Source: Methylomonas montana
Lineage (GTDB): Bacteria; Pseudomonadota; Gammaproteobacteria; Methylococcales; Methylomonadaceae
NCBI RefSeq assembly: GCF_030490285.1
Contig: NZ_CP129884.1
Location: forward strand, 1,364,001-1,428,000
Direction of reading: 5' to 3'
DNA length: 64,000 bases
The notes under the pieces are model-generated. The model was not told where the DNA came from and did no database searches. It saw nothing but the letters and a program-made list of their open reading frames with translations. Positions 45,677 through 54,933 of the stretch are shown here, piece by piece. Position 1 is the stretch's first letter, and the number at the start of each line of letters is the position of its first letter. Both the position numbers and the translations under genes were made by a program.

Positions 45677-46815
45677 ATTGGACCGAGCTAAAGCAACAAA
45701 TTCAAACCAGCCCAGCCTTTGTGCTGGACGAAGATCAAGTACTCGCCAACCTGCAACCCTTGCAGGCTTTGCGCCAAGAGGCCGGTTGCAAGATTTTGTA
45801 CTCGATGAAGGCGTTGCCTTTAGCCGCCTTATTGGAGCTGATAATAGATCGAGTCGACGGCATTTCGGTCAGTTCTCTATTCGAGGCGAGGCTAGCGAAA
45901 GAGATGTTAGACGAGCAGGGCGGAAGCGTCCATCTGACCACGCCGGGCATGCGTCCCGACGAATTTGCCGAACTTGGCGGACTTTGCAGTCATATCAGTT
46001 TCAATTCGCTATCACAGTATCAGCGTTTGCAGGCGTTGGCCGAGGGTTATTCCAAAGGCTTGCGCGTTAATCCCCAACTGTCCTTTCTGCACGATCAGCG
46101 CTACGACCCGTGCCGGCCGCATTCTAAATTGGGTGTCGATATCGAGTCGGTGCGAGACGGTTTGCCGGCGGGTGTCGAGGGACTGCATTTTCATACCGTG
46201 TTTGCATCTCGGGATTTTATGCCTTTGCAGCATACGTTGGAAAAGCTGATGCCGATACTAACTCGCAACAGCCATCTGAGATGGCTGAATCTGGGCGGCG
46301 GTTATTTGTACAACGCTATCGCCAATCAACAGGCGGTCGTGGCGCTGATTAATCGATTGCGATCCGATTTGGGCGTCGAGGTCTATTTAGAGCCGGGTAA
46401 GGCCGTGGTCGGCAATGCCGGTTACTTGCTGACCAGCGTGCTGGATCGGTTTGTCAGCGACGGCAAGGATGTGTTGATCTTGGATACCTCGGTCAATCAT
46501 CATCCGGAAGTGTTCGAATATCAGGTTAAGCCGCGCTTGTTGGAAGAAAATATTAACGGTGGGTGCGCGGCGATTTTGGCGGGATCGACTTGTTTGGCCG
46601 GCGATGTGTTTGGCGAGTACCGATTCGATAACATCCCCGATGTAGGCGATAAATTGGTGTTTGCCGATGTCGGCGCCTATTCCTTGATCAAGGCCAATCG
46701 CTTTAACGGCTATAACTTGCCGGATATTTACACTTTAAAACAAGCTCGGCTGAGTTTGCGCAAACGCTATGACTACCAAGACTATCGCCGGCAATGGGTG
46801 GATACCGGCCGGTAA
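45673..46815 (+). CDS. nspC: Carboxynorspermidine decarboxylase
   Basis: PLP-dependent, alanine-racemase-fold decarboxylase of 380 residues that makes spermidine or norspermidine from the carboxy precursor. The PLP lysine is in LYSMKALPLAALLEL; later are HFHTVFASRDF, LNLGGGYLY, LEPGKAVVGNAGYL and the Cys/Asp segment GSTCLAGDVFGEY. The start ATG 45673 overlaps fau as ATGA. The partner carboxynorspermidine dehydrogenase gene is not in the window. Confidence 0.92.
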   Translation: MNWTELKQQIQTSPAFVLDEDQVLANLQPLQALRQEAGCKILYSMKALPLAALLELIIDRVDGISVSSLFEARLAKEMLDEQGGSVHLTTPGMRPDEFAELGGLCSHISFNSLSQYQRLQALAEGYSKGLRVNPQLSFLHDQRYDPCRPHSKLGVDIESVRDGLPAGVEGLHFHTVFASRDFMPLQHTLEKLMPILTRNSHLRWLNLGGGYLYNAIANQQAVVALINRLRSDLGVEVYLEPGKAVVGNAGYLLTSVLDRFVSDGKDVLILDTSVNHHPEVFEYQVKPRLLEENINGGCAAILAGSTCLAGDVFGEYRFDNIPDVGDKLVFADVGAYSLIKANRFNGYNLPDIYTLKQARLSLRKRYDYQDYRRQWVDTGR

Positions 46816-46844
46816 TATTGCTGGAAACTTACCAAGTTAAATAG

Positions 46845-47246
46845 CTATTTCCCTAGCGATTGATACGGGTCAACGCCCGCCAGCAACGCTTCCATCTTCT
46901 GGATGCTTTCGTCGCAGCCCTCTATACTGGAGTGCACCTTGGCTTTAAAGCGCAAGCCCATGCTTTCGCCATCGCTTTCTCGCTCGGCATATTCGTTTAA
47001 CAAATGGCAGGCGTCGTGCATCGCTTGCTCGGTATTTTCGAAAATATCGTTATCGGGCAATAGATCGGCTTCGTTCAACATCATCAAGCGGCTGATTACC
47101 GCGTTTTGGTGGCGAAACACCGATTCGGCATAGTCGGCAAAACTGACGTGCTGACTATTTCGCGGCACGCTGGCGCAGCCAAGCAAGCCGCAGCCCAGGA
47201 TTGCGGACACTGTTAACAACTTCAAACGCGGTAAAACCATCGGCAT
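46845..47246 (-). CDS. Small putative lipoprotein
   Basis: 133 residues starting MPMVLPRLKLLTV with lipobox LLGC (Cys 24). The mature part is mostly helical, with cysteines at about 80 and 111 that could pair. I recognise no family. The frame stays open to 47564 inside the methyltransferase gene; the lipoprotein signal fixes the start here. It is 5 nt after the methyltransferase stop on the same strand. Confidence 0.65.
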   Translation of the reverse strand: MPMVLPRLKLLTVSAILGCGLLGCASVPRNSQHVSFADYAESVFRHQNAVISRLMMLNEADLLPDNDIFENTEQAMHDACHLLNEYAERESDGESMGLRFKAKVHSSIEGCDESIQKMEALLAGVDPYQSLGK

Positions 47247-47251
47247 CTCGG

Positions 47252-48169
47252 TTAAGCCTTTTGCGCGGTAAAAATACAATATTCGGTCAGTTTTTCGGTA
47301 AACAATTGATGCTGCGCCAGGCCCACCAAATAATTGGCGGTTTGGGCCTTGGAACGTAATCCCAGCCATTGGCTGATAGTTTGTACCGGTTTCAGGCGCT
47401 TGGCCACTTTGTACATGTGCTCGACAGACGCCTGGGTTTGCGCGTTGATGTCGTGGCAAACGATGGCTTGAAAGCCTTGCTGTTCCAGCAAGCAGGTAAA
47501 TTCGTCGCGCGCGCACAGATTGGGCACGGCCCAACCGTTCAAGCAGGTCACCACGGCTTGCCATTGTTGTGCGTTAAATTGGCGTTGCAGAACGAAGCCG
47601 TCGCACACGACGATGCGGCCGCCGGGTTTTAACACTCGCCAGGCTTCGCGCAGGAAGTCGCCTTTGTTCAAGGCATGGCAGGAGCTCTCCAAGGCCCAGA
47701 CCACGTCGAACGATGCATCCGGAAACGGGGTGGCGCAGAAATCGGCGACTTCGAAATTGACCAACTCAGCAACGCCGTGGCGTTTGGCATGTTGGCGGGC
47801 ATAATCGGCTTGTTTGGCGCTGATGGTGATGCCGGTCACCTGGTTGCCATGTTGTTTTGCCATCCAGATCGTACTGCCACCGATGCCGCAGCCGGCATCC
47901 AGAATTTTATCGCTGGCTTGAATGCCGGCTTTTTCATAAAGAATCTGATTTTTGTTGAGCAGGGCTTGATGTTGATCGTAAGGCTTGGTGTCGTCCCAAT
48001 AACCGTAATGTAAGGCCAAATTGTCGCGGTTGCACCAGGCCACAAGATAATCGTTATAACAATCGTCGTAGTGTTTGGCGGCGTCGGCCTGCAGTTCGCT
48101 GCTGGATAGCTCGGCGTTATCGCGCAGGCTTTGATCGCGGTAATCTTGATTGGGTTCGAGGATGTACAT
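47252..48169 (-). CDS. Class I SAM methyltransferase, sterol/tocopherol-type
   Basis: 305 residues. SAM motif I is ILDAGCGIGGSTIWMA, followed by GITISAKQADYA, VWALESSCHALNK and LREAWRVLKPGGRIVVCDG. The motif I form and the E-S-x2-H segment resemble small-lipid methyltransferases (sterol C24, gamma-tocopherol). YDDCYNDYLVAW and LHYGYWDD near the N terminus fit that group. The start is uncertain: ATG 48169 is chosen, TTG 48220 is in frame, and neither has a clear ribosome-binding site. The substrate is unknown. Confidence 0.75.
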   Translation of the reverse strand: MYILEPNQDYRDQSLRDNAELSSSELQADAAKHYDDCYNDYLVAWCNRDNLALHYGYWDDTKPYDQHQALLNKNQILYEKAGIQASDKILDAGCGIGGSTIWMAKQHGNQVTGITISAKQADYARQHAKRHGVAELVNFEVADFCATPFPDASFDVVWALESSCHALNKGDFLREAWRVLKPGGRIVVCDGFVLQRQFNAQQWQAVVTCLNGWAVPNLCARDEFTCLLEQQGFQAIVCHDINAQTQASVEHMYKVAKRLKPVQTISQWLGLRSKAQTANYLVGLAQHQLFTEKLTEYCIFTAQKA

Positions 48170-48234
48170 CGTAGCTGGAATGGATGAACTGGACGGCTGT
48201 AGCAAAGTGGCGTGATGCAAGGTAAACGGCCGGG

Positions 48235-48645
48235 TTAGTTGGGTTGGCGGCCATTATAATTCAGATCGCCGATTCGCTTCATGTTAGCCGAGAGATTATT
48301 GAATGACGGATGATTGATTTCCAGCAGAGCAAATATCTGTTTTATCGGTAACTCTTTGATTTTATCCGGTTCCATGCCGAAGCGGATCTTGAACAGGCTA
48401 CGCTGCTTGCCGGCCGGCAACGACGCCAGAAGTTCCGCCAAGCGCTGATCGATCAATTGCCGGGCAAGCGCAAGTTCCGGGCTTAAATTTTCGTCGTTCA
48501 CTAATACCTTGCTCGCGGGTGGCGGCGGGGGGGCGGGTCGGTTGGCAGCGGCTCTTTCGCGCATTGCTTGCAAGCGCGTGCTTTTACCTGGACTAACCAG
48601 CAAGGAATCGGCAGGGCCTGTTGGGTGTATGGGCGATTTAACCAT
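48235..48645 (-). CDS. Hypothetical cytosolic protein
   Basis: 136 residues, not recognised. A proline-rich stretch (NRPAPPPPPAS, about 35-45) divides a basic N terminus from a helical C-terminal domain with LARQLIDQRLAELLASLPAGKQ and IKELPIKQIFALLEINH. No signal or membrane segment. The start overlaps the tcdA stop by 8 nt, so it is translated from the tatD-tcdA transcript. Confidence 0.6.
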   Translation of the reverse strand: MVKSPIHPTGPADSLLVSPGKSTRLQAMRERAAANRPAPPPPPASKVLVNDENLSPELALARQLIDQRLAELLASLPAGKQRSLFKIRFGMEPDKIKELPIKQIFALLEINHPSFNNLSANMKRIGDLNYNGRQPN

Positions 48646-49393
48646 GATGTTTATTGTGGTCCGAATGCGCGTGATCGTGAATCAAATTGCGGATCACTAC
48701 CGAGGCGCAGACGCCGCCGAACGCCGCCGGTAAATAAGAAATGGTGCCGTAGGCCGATTTTTTATAATTGCTGCCGTCGGTAAACATTAGTGAGTCCTTG
48801 GACACCACTTCCGGCGAAAACACCACTTTTACGCCGCGGCTAATGCCGTGTTTACGCAGACGAGTTCGAATGAACTGAGCGAAAGGGCAGTTATAAGTCT
48901 TGGAAATATCCACCACTTTCAAATGGGTTGGATCGAGCTTGCCGCCGGCACCCATCGAGCTGATGATTTTCATCTTGCGGGCTTTGGCGGCACGGATCAG
49001 GGTGATTTTCGGGGTCAGGCTGTCAATGGCATCGATCACGTAATCGTAATGCTGGCTCAACAAATCGTCGGCGGTATCGGGCGTGATGAATTCGTGTTTG
49101 ATGGTCAGTTTTAAATCCGGATTGATCGCTAGTAAGCGTTCGCCCATCACGTCGGCTTTAGATTGGCCGTGGGTGGTCGCCAGCGCCGGTAGTTGGCGGT
49201 TGCGGTTGCTGGGATCGACCACGTCGCCGTCGACGATGGTCATTTGACCAACACCGGCCCGGCAGATGAATTCGGCGGCAAACGAACCGACACCGCCCAT
49301 GCCGACCACCAGCACATGCGCTTGTTGCAATTTGTCGAGTTTGGGCTTGCCGATCAACAGTTCGGTGCGGGAGAGCCAGCTTAAATCAGTCAT
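48638..49393 (-). CDS. tcdA: tRNA threonylcarbamoyladenosine dehydratase
   Basis: E1-like enzyme that cyclises t6A to ct6A in tRNA. The 251 residues hold the nucleotide-binding motif VLVVGMGGVGSFAAEFICRAG, DGDVVDPSNRNRQ, and YDYVIDAIDSLTPKI, then SSMGAGGKLDPT. The ATG at 49393 (MTDLSWLSRTELLIG) matches the family start and overlaps the TatD gene by 8 nt. The t6A ATPase gene tsaE is also in the window. Confidence 0.93.
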   Translation of the reverse strand: MTDLSWLSRTELLIGKPKLDKLQQAHVLVVGMGGVGSFAAEFICRAGVGQMTIVDGDVVDPSNRNRQLPALATTHGQSKADVMGERLLAINPDLKLTIKHEFITPDTADDLLSQHYDYVIDAIDSLTPKITLIRAAKARKMKIISSMGAGGKLDPTHLKVVDISKTYNCPFAQFIRTRLRKHGISRGVKVVFSPEVVSKDSLMFTDGSNYKKSAYGTISYLPAAFGGVCASVVIRNLIHDHAHSDHNKHHG

Positions 49394-50087
49394 TGAGAAA
49401 CACTCGTTTGAAATTGTCCAGGATTTGCCGCCGCAAGGTCGCGACGTCAACGCCGAGCATTTTAGCCGCAGCGGCGTATATCGCGTCAATCGCAAGCTCG
49501 GCGGTATCGGTTTCCAGGAACAGGCGATTCTGCGGCGTTTCTAGCAGGGCTTGCCCGGCGCGGCTGCAAGGGTTTAGTAAGGCTGCGCCGAAGGACAGAT
49601 AAAACCCATGTTTTATCAATTGGTCGGCCAGTGCCGGATTGGCGTTAAAGCCATGAATGATCCATCCGATTTCTGTGCTATTGCCCGATTTTTTTAGCTG
49701 TATCAACTCGTTGTAAGCTCTTACGCAATGGATGATTAGCGGTTTGCCTAGCTGTTCGGCCAGCTTGATTTGGGCGTTAAATACTTCGGTTTGCAATGAT
49801 AAAGGTGTGGTGATGGTTTTATCCAGGCCGCATTCGCCGATGGCCAGCAACTTGGAATCCGCGCCGCATGAAGCAATTTTTTTTAAAGCGGTTTGAATGT
49901 CTTGGCGGTCGATGTACCAGGGATGTAGACCTAAGCTATAAAAACGGTTGTTGGTTGTCGTGGGGTCGAAATCCAGTGTGTCGATGCTCAATACTTCCAG
50001 CGTTTGGATGCCGTTTGCATTGTGACAATGGATATCGACATAAGCACATTCCGACTGTCTCGCCTGTTGAACGGTGTCAAATGCCAC
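49386..50087 (-). CDS. TatD-family metal-dependent hydrolase
   Basis: 233-residue TIM-barrel hydrolase. Metal ligands: HCH in VDIHCHN near residue 18, a Glu in AIGECGLDK, His in LIIHCVRAYNEL, His in IIHGFNA and Asp in LFLETDTAE. TatD proteins act as DNases or deacylases; which applies here is unknown. The GTG start is 99 nt from the divergent ettA. It is shorter than E. coli TatD (about 260). Confidence 0.85.
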   Translation of the reverse strand: MAFDTVQQARQSECAYVDIHCHNANGIQTLEVLSIDTLDFDPTTTNNRFYSLGLHPWYIDRQDIQTALKKIASCGADSKLLAIGECGLDKTITTPLSLQTEVFNAQIKLAEQLGKPLIIHCVRAYNELIQLKKSGNSTEIGWIIHGFNANPALADQLIKHGFYLSFGAALLNPCSRAGQALLETPQNRLFLETDTAELAIDAIYAAAAKMLGVDVATLRRQILDNFKRVFLND

Positions 50088-50129
50088 TAAATTATCAACT
50101 CCCCGCGTTCCCGAAAAAAATTTACAGCC

Positions 50130-50157
50130 TTAAAAAACCACTATCGCACGGTATAAT
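50130..50157 (+). promoter_or_regulatory. Candidate sigma-70 promoter of ettA
   Basis: TTAAAA at 50130-50135, a 16-nt spacer and a perfect TATAAT at 50152-50157, 30 nt before the ettA ATG. Confidence 0.45.
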
Positions 50158-50186
50158 GCCATTTTCTTTTCTTCAGTAGAAAAACA

Positions 50187-51851
50187 ATGGCGCAATATAT
50201 TTTCTCCATGAACCGGGTCGGCAAGATCGTGCCGCCTAAAAAGCATATTCTCAAGGATATTTCCCTATCGTTTTTTCCGGGCGCAAAAATTGGTGTGTTG
50301 GGTTTGAACGGCTCCGGTAAATCCACGTTGCTGCGTATCATGGCCGGCATCGACAAGGAAATCGAAGGCGAAGCGATTCCTTTGAAAGGCACCAAGATCG
50401 GTTATCTGCCCCAGGAACCGCAACTCGACCCGAATAAAACCGTGCGCGGCAATATCGAAGAAGCCGTAGCCGAAATCAAAGAAGTATTGGCCAGGCTGGA
50501 CGCCGTCTATGCCGCTTACGCCGAGCCGGACGCCGATTTCGATGCGCTTGCCGCCGAACAGGCAAAGCTTGAAGATATTATCAATGCTTGCGACGGTCAT
50601 AATCTGGACCGCACTTTGGAAGTCGCTGCCGACGCGCTGCGTCTGCCGGATTGGGATGCAGATGTAACGAAATTGTCCGGCGGCGAAAAACGCCGCGTAG
50701 CGCTGTGCCGCTTGTTACTGTCCAAGCCCGACATGCTGCTGCTTGATGAGCCGACCAACCATTTGGACGCTGAATCGGTGGCCTGGCTGGAGCGCTTCCT
50801 GCACGATTACCCCGGCACAGTAGTGGCGGTAACCCATGATAGGTACTTCCTTGATAATGTCGCCGGCTGGATTTTGGAGCTGGACCGAGGTATGGGTATT
50901 CCGTGGGAAGGCAATTATTCGTCCTGGTTGGAACAAAAAGAGAAGCGCCTGGAGTTGGAGGAGAAACAGGAGTCCTCTCGGCAAAAAGCCATGAAAGCCG
51001 AGCTGGAGTGGGTGCGATCCAATCCGAAAGGTCGGCATGCCAAAAGCAAGGCGCGTCTGGCTCGCTTCGAAGAATTGTCGTCGGTGGATGTGCAAAAACG
51101 TAACGAGACTCAGGAAATTTATATTCCGCCCGGTCCGCGTCTCGGCGATGTGGTGATCGAGGCCCATAACATCAGCAAAGGCTTCGGAGAACGATTGCTG
51201 ATCAACAACCTCGAATTCAAGCTGCCGCCGGGTGGTATCGTCGGTATCATCGGCCCTAACGGCGCTGGTAAAACCACGCTGTTCCGGATGATGGCCGGCT
51301 TCGAAAAGCCGGATTCCGGCGCAATCAATATAGGCCAAACCGTACAGATGGCCTATGTCGATCAGCTGCGCGACGACATGGACAATAACAAGACGGTTTG
51401 GGAAGAAATTTCCGACGGTCTGGATATGATCACAGTCGGCAAATACGAAACGCCATCGCGAGCCTATATCGGCCGCTTCAATTTTAAAGGCGGGGATCAA
51501 CAAAAACGCATCGGCGAATTGTCGGGTGGCGAGCGTAACAGGGTGCATCTGGCCAAACTATTGAAAAGCGGTGGCAACGTGCTGCTGCTCGACGAACCGA
51601 CCAACGATCTGGATGTGGAAACCTTGCGGGCCTTGGAAGAGGCTTTGCTGGCCTTCCCAGGCTGCGCGGTGGTGATCTCGCATGACCGCTGGTTTCTGGA
51701 TCGTATCGCCACGCACATGCTGGCCTTCGAGGGCGACAGCGAAGTGGTCTGGTTTGAAGGCAACTATGCCGACTACGAAGCCGATAGGCATCGCCGTTTG
51801 GGTACCGATGCCGATAATCCGCATCGTCTCAAGTATAAAAAAATCGGCTAA
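50187..51851 (+). CDS. ettA: Energy-dependent translational throttle protein EttA (ABC-F)
   Basis: Ribosome-bound ABC-F ATPase that gates the first elongation step according to ATP level. The 554 residues contain two ABC domains: Walker [10 protein letters not shown] and GPNGAGKTT, signatures [17 protein letters not shown] and [17 protein letters not shown], each followed by LLLDEPTN. Between them is the linker with [13 protein letters not shown]. It is divergent from the TatD-tcdA unit and followed by a hairpin. Confidence 0.95.
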   Translation: MAQYIFSMNRVGKIVPPKKHILKDISLSFFPGAKIGVLGLNGSGKSTLLRIMAGIDKEIEGEAIPLKGTKIGYLPQEPQLDPNKTVRGNIEEAVAEIKEVLARLDAVYAAYAEPDADFDALAAEQAKLEDIINACDGHNLDRTLEVAADALRLPDWDADVTKLSGGEKRRVALCRLLLSKPDMLLLDEPTNHLDAESVAWLERFLHDYPGTVVAVTHDRYFLDNVAGWILELDRGMGIPWEGNYSSWLEQKEKRLELEEKQESSRQKAMKAELEWVRSNPKGRHAKSKARLARFEELSSVDVQKRNETQEIYIPPGPRLGDVVIEAHNISKGFGERLLINNLEFKLPPGGIVGIIGPNGAGKTTLFRMMAGFEKPDSGAINIGQTVQMAYVDQLRDDMDNNKTVWEEISDGLDMITVGKYETPSRAYIGRFNFKGGDQQKRIGELSGGERNRVHLAKLLKSGGNVLLLDEPTNDLDVETLRALEEALLAFPGCAVVISHDRWFLDRIATHMLAFEGDSEVVWFEGNYADYEADRHRRLGTDADNPHRLKYKKIG

Positions 51852-51866
51852 GCTCAGCTTAAGTGT

Positions 51867-51888
51867 CCGTTGCTATTTTTAGCAACGG
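51867..51888 (+). terminator. Hairpin after ettA
   Basis: The 8-bp stem CCGTTGCT / AGCAACGG (51867-51874 with 51881-51888) has a loop containing T5 and no T run after it. A weak or factor-dependent terminator. Confidence 0.45.
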
Positions 51889-51977
51889 GCTTGCTAATTA
51901 AAGATCGAATCGAACTTGAAATAAGACAAGCCCGTCCCAAACTCATCAATGTTTTTTATTGATCCGTGCTCCGCGTG

Positions 51978-52006
51978 TTGAAATCCGTGGGTGTAGCGGG
52001 TAATGT
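51978..52006 (+). promoter_or_regulatory. Candidate sigma-70 promoter of hfq
   Basis: TTGAAA at 51978-51983, a 17-nt spacer and TAATGT at 52001-52006. Transcription would start about 30 nt before the hfq ATG. Confidence 0.5.
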
Positions 52007-52043
52007 ATTAGTAGCACACCGAACAATAATAAGGAGAAATAGG

Positions 52044-52286
52044 ATGTCGAAAGCCCAAAACTTGCAGGACAACTTTTTAAATGCCCTGAGAAAAGAACAT
52101 ACCCCGGTATCTATATTTTTGGTTAATGGTATCAAACTGCAAGGCCGTGTCGATTCTTTCGACCAATATGTGGTGATGCTGAAAAATACCGTCAATCAAA
52201 TGGTCTACAAGCACGCCATATCCACCATCGTTCCCGGCAAAAATGTCACCATGCACCGCGAAGCTGACGTTAGCGATGAAAGTTAA
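52044..52286 (+). CDS. hfq: RNA chaperone Hfq
   Basis: Hexameric Sm-like protein that pairs small RNAs with mRNAs. The 80 residues start [21 protein letters not shown] and include [22 protein letters not shown] and the Sm2 motif [10 protein letters not shown], all matching the family. A strong AAGGAG lies 7 nt before the ATG. The short C-terminal tail ([11 protein letters not shown]) is acidic. hflX follows after 11 nt, as in most gammaproteobacteria. Confidence 0.97.
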   Translation: MSKAQNLQDNFLNALRKEHTPVSIFLVNGIKLQGRVDSFDQYVVMLKNTVNQMVYKHAISTIVPGKNVTMHREADVSDES

Positions 52287-52297
52287 GAGGTTATTTT

Positions 52298-53563
52298 TTG
52301 TTTGAACGTCCCGATGCAGGTGAGCGAGCGATTCTCGTTCACCTGAACTTGCAAGTCGGACAAGAAGACCTCGACGAGCTGAAAGAATTAACCAAATCCG
52401 CCGGCGCCCAGCCGACTCATGTGGTGACAGGTAGCCGTCACCGGCCCGACCCGAAATATTTTGTCGGTACCGGTAAGCTTGAGGAAATCAGGTCGGCGAT
52501 TGTCGAGCATGAGGCAAATATCGTCATCGTCAATCATCCTCTGTCGCCCAGCCAGGAACGCAATCTGGAAAAATCCCTGGAAGTGAGAGTGGTCGATCGC
52601 AATGGTCTGATTCTGGATATTTTTGCGCAACGCGCGCAAACCTTCGAAGGTAAATTGCAGGTCGAATTGGCGCAGCTCAAACATTTGTCGACGCGTTTGA
52701 TTCGCGGCTGGACTCACTTGGAGCGGCAAAAGGGCGGTATCGGTTTGCGCGGCCCCGGCGAAACCCAGCTGGAAACCGATAGACGGTTGCTGGGTGTGCG
52801 CATCAAGCAGATTCAACAACGTTTGGAAAAGGTCGAAAAACAACGTCATCAAGGTCGCAGTAAACGCAAAAAAGCCGAGATTCCCACCGTGTCCTTGGTG
52901 GGGTACACCAATGCAGGCAAATCCACGCTGTTCAATACCTTGACCGGCGCCGACATCTATGCGGCCGATCAACTGTTTGCCACCTTGGATCCCACTTTAC
53001 GGCAATTGTCGCTTAGCAATGGCGGCGAGATCATTTTGGCCGATACTGTCGGGTTTATCCGGCATTTGCCGCATGAGTTGGTGGCGGCATTCCGCTCCAC
53101 ATTGCAGGAAGCGAGCGAAGCCGATCTGTTGTTGCATGTGATAGACGCCGCTGCCGAAGACCGGGAAGATACTATCTTTCAGGTCAATCAAGTCTTAAAC
53201 GACATCGATGCCGCTAAAATTCCGCAGCTAATGGTTTTCAACAAAATCGACTTGCTCGACGAAGTGGCGCCGCATATCGATTACGATGCCAACGGCAAAC
53301 CGGTCAGCGTCTGGATTTCTGCGCAAAACGGGGTAGGCTGTGACTTATTGCAACAGGCTTTATCCGAACTGTTTGCCAGCAGCAAAGTGATTCGAAAGTG
53401 CTTTTTACCGGCCAGCCAAGCCGGCGTGAAGGCCAAATTGTTTGCTTTTGTCAAAATAATCAACGAAGTAAATAACGATAGCGGCGATTGCGAACTGACC
53501 GTAGAAATCGACAAAAAGCATTTGGGCTTGTTGAAAGACATCAATGTCCAAGAAGTGGCATGA
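52298..53563 (+). CDS. hflX: Ribosome-associated GTPase HflX
   Basis: GTPase that splits stalled or heat-damaged ribosomes. The 421 residues contain the N-terminal HflX domain (GTGKLEEI, NHPLSPSQERNLE), GGIGLRGPGETQLETDRRLL, P-loop GYTNAGKSTLFN, DTVGFIRHLPHELVAAF and NKIDLLD. The start is TTG 52298 with AAGAGG 7 nt upstream; the N terminus MFERPDAGERAILVHL matches the family from its first residue. Confidence 0.95.
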   Translation: MFERPDAGERAILVHLNLQVGQEDLDELKELTKSAGAQPTHVVTGSRHRPDPKYFVGTGKLEEIRSAIVEHEANIVIVNHPLSPSQERNLEKSLEVRVVDRNGLILDIFAQRAQTFEGKLQVELAQLKHLSTRLIRGWTHLERQKGGIGLRGPGETQLETDRRLLGVRIKQIQQRLEKVEKQRHQGRSKRKKAEIPTVSLVGYTNAGKSTLFNTLTGADIYAADQLFATLDPTLRQLSLSNGGEIILADTVGFIRHLPHELVAAFRSTLQEASEADLLLHVIDAAAEDREDTIFQVNQVLNDIDAAKIPQLMVFNKIDLLDEVAPHIDYDANGKPVSVWISAQNGVGCDLLQQALSELFASSKVIRKCFLPASQAGVKAKLFAFVKIINEVNNDSGDCELTVEIDKKHLGLLKDINVQEVA

Positions 53564-53732
53564 ACCGCCAATCGGCCGGGAATCACCCAGTTATTTGCTC
53601 GGAAATGACTAATTTACGATAGAATGGCCGCCTTTCGGGGTTGACGAGCCGGCGCCTTAAATGGGCGAGCGGGTTGTTAAGCTTCGATAAGCAGTTTTTA
53701 GAGTTTTCAAATCCAATTTTGGAGTGTTTGGT

Positions 53733-54932
53733 ATGTCTTGGAATGAGCCCGGTGGTGATAAAAAAGACCCCTGGAGTGGTCGTAATGAGAAGAAAGATCC
53801 ACCCGATTTGGACGAGGTGATTCGTTCGCTACAGGACAAGCTGGGCGGTATTTTTGGTGGCGGTTCCAAAGGCGGTTCTACAAATGGACCGTCGGCCAAG
53901 GGTGTGGGTTTCTTGCTTGCCGGTGCAGCGGTACTATGGGGCTTAAGTGGATTTTATACCGTTGACGAAGGTACGCGCGGCGTAGTTACCCGATTCGGTG
54001 CCTATGTGAACACCACTCAGCCGGGTTTGAATTGGCATATTCCGACGCCGATAGAGCAGGTGCAGGTCATTAATGTCGAGCAACAGCGCTTTATCGAAGT
54101 AGGTTATCGCTCCGGCGGTGGCCAAGGCATGGGTTCCGTGCCTAAGGAAGCGATGATGCTGACCAAGGACGAAAACATCGTCGATGTGCGCCTGGCTGTG
54201 CAATACCAAGTCAAGGATGCCAAAGATTACGCCTTTAATGTTTTGGACCCGGCGTCGACGTTGAAACAAGTCACCGAAAGCGTTCAGCGCGGCGTGATCG
54301 GACGTAGCGATATGGATTTCGTGCTGACCGAGGGCCGTAGCGACATCGTATTAGCGATCAAGTCGGAAATTCAATCGGTCATGGATGCTTATAAGACTGG
54401 CATATTGATTACCAGTGTCAATTTACAAGACGCCCAGCCACCCGAGCAAGTGCAAGGTTCGTTCGAGGACGCCATCAAGGCGCGGGAAGATAAACAGCGC
54501 TTGATTAACGAAGCCGAAGCTTATTCGAACGACGTGGTGCCTAAGGCCCGCGGTGCTGCTTCGCGTATCGTGCAAGAGTCCGAAGGTTATAAAGAAAAAG
54601 TGATTGCTCGCGCCAATGGTGATGTTAGTAGGTTCTCGCAGTTGCTGACCGAATACAAGAAAGCGCCGGCGGTTACTAAGCAGCGTATGTATATCGAAGC
54701 GATGGAATTGGTGTTAGGCCGGTCTAACAATGTGCTGGTCGATGTGAAGGGCGGCAATAACATCATGTATTTGCCTTTGGAAAAGTTGGCTAATAAGCCG
54801 CTGGAAGAGGCCGCGCCGGCCCTGGCGCCGGTGCTCAATCATGAGCCGGTTTCATTACCCTCGCCGCCCGTAAAAGACATTAAAACCGATGCGCGCGCGT
54901 CAAGCCGCGAACGCGATGTGAGAGGACGCTAA
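53733..54932 (+). CDS. hflK: FtsH regulator subunit HflK
   Basis: SPFH-domain protein that with HflC encloses FtsH and controls its proteolysis. The 399 residues have the Gly/Asp-rich N terminus (NEPGGDKKDPW), one membrane segment (GVGFLLAGAAVLWGLSGFY, about 58-76) and the band-7 domain starting VDEGTRGVVTRFGAYV, with VPKARGAASRIVQESEGYK later. The ATG at 53733 has GGAG upstream. hflC follows after 1 nt. Confidence 0.95.
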   Translation: MSWNEPGGDKKDPWSGRNEKKDPPDLDEVIRSLQDKLGGIFGGGSKGGSTNGPSAKGVGFLLAGAAVLWGLSGFYTVDEGTRGVVTRFGAYVNTTQPGLNWHIPTPIEQVQVINVEQQRFIEVGYRSGGGQGMGSVPKEAMMLTKDENIVDVRLAVQYQVKDAKDYAFNVLDPASTLKQVTESVQRGVIGRSDMDFVLTEGRSDIVLAIKSEIQSVMDAYKTGILITSVNLQDAQPPEQVQGSFEDAIKAREDKQRLINEAEAYSNDVVPKARGAASRIVQESEGYKEKVIARANGDVSRFSQLLTEYKKAPAVTKQRMYIEAMELVLGRSNNVLVDVKGGNNIMYLPLEKLANKPLEEAAPALAPVLNHEPVSLPSPPVKDIKTDARASSRERDVRGR

Positions 54933-54933
54933 G

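Noticed and set aside
47247..47564. N-terminal extension of the small lipoprotein gene
   Set aside because: It lies wholly inside the methyltransferase gene, and the lipoprotein signal begins at 47246.
50715..51548. 277-codon minus-strand frame
   Set aside because: Antisense to ettA with no recognisable domain.
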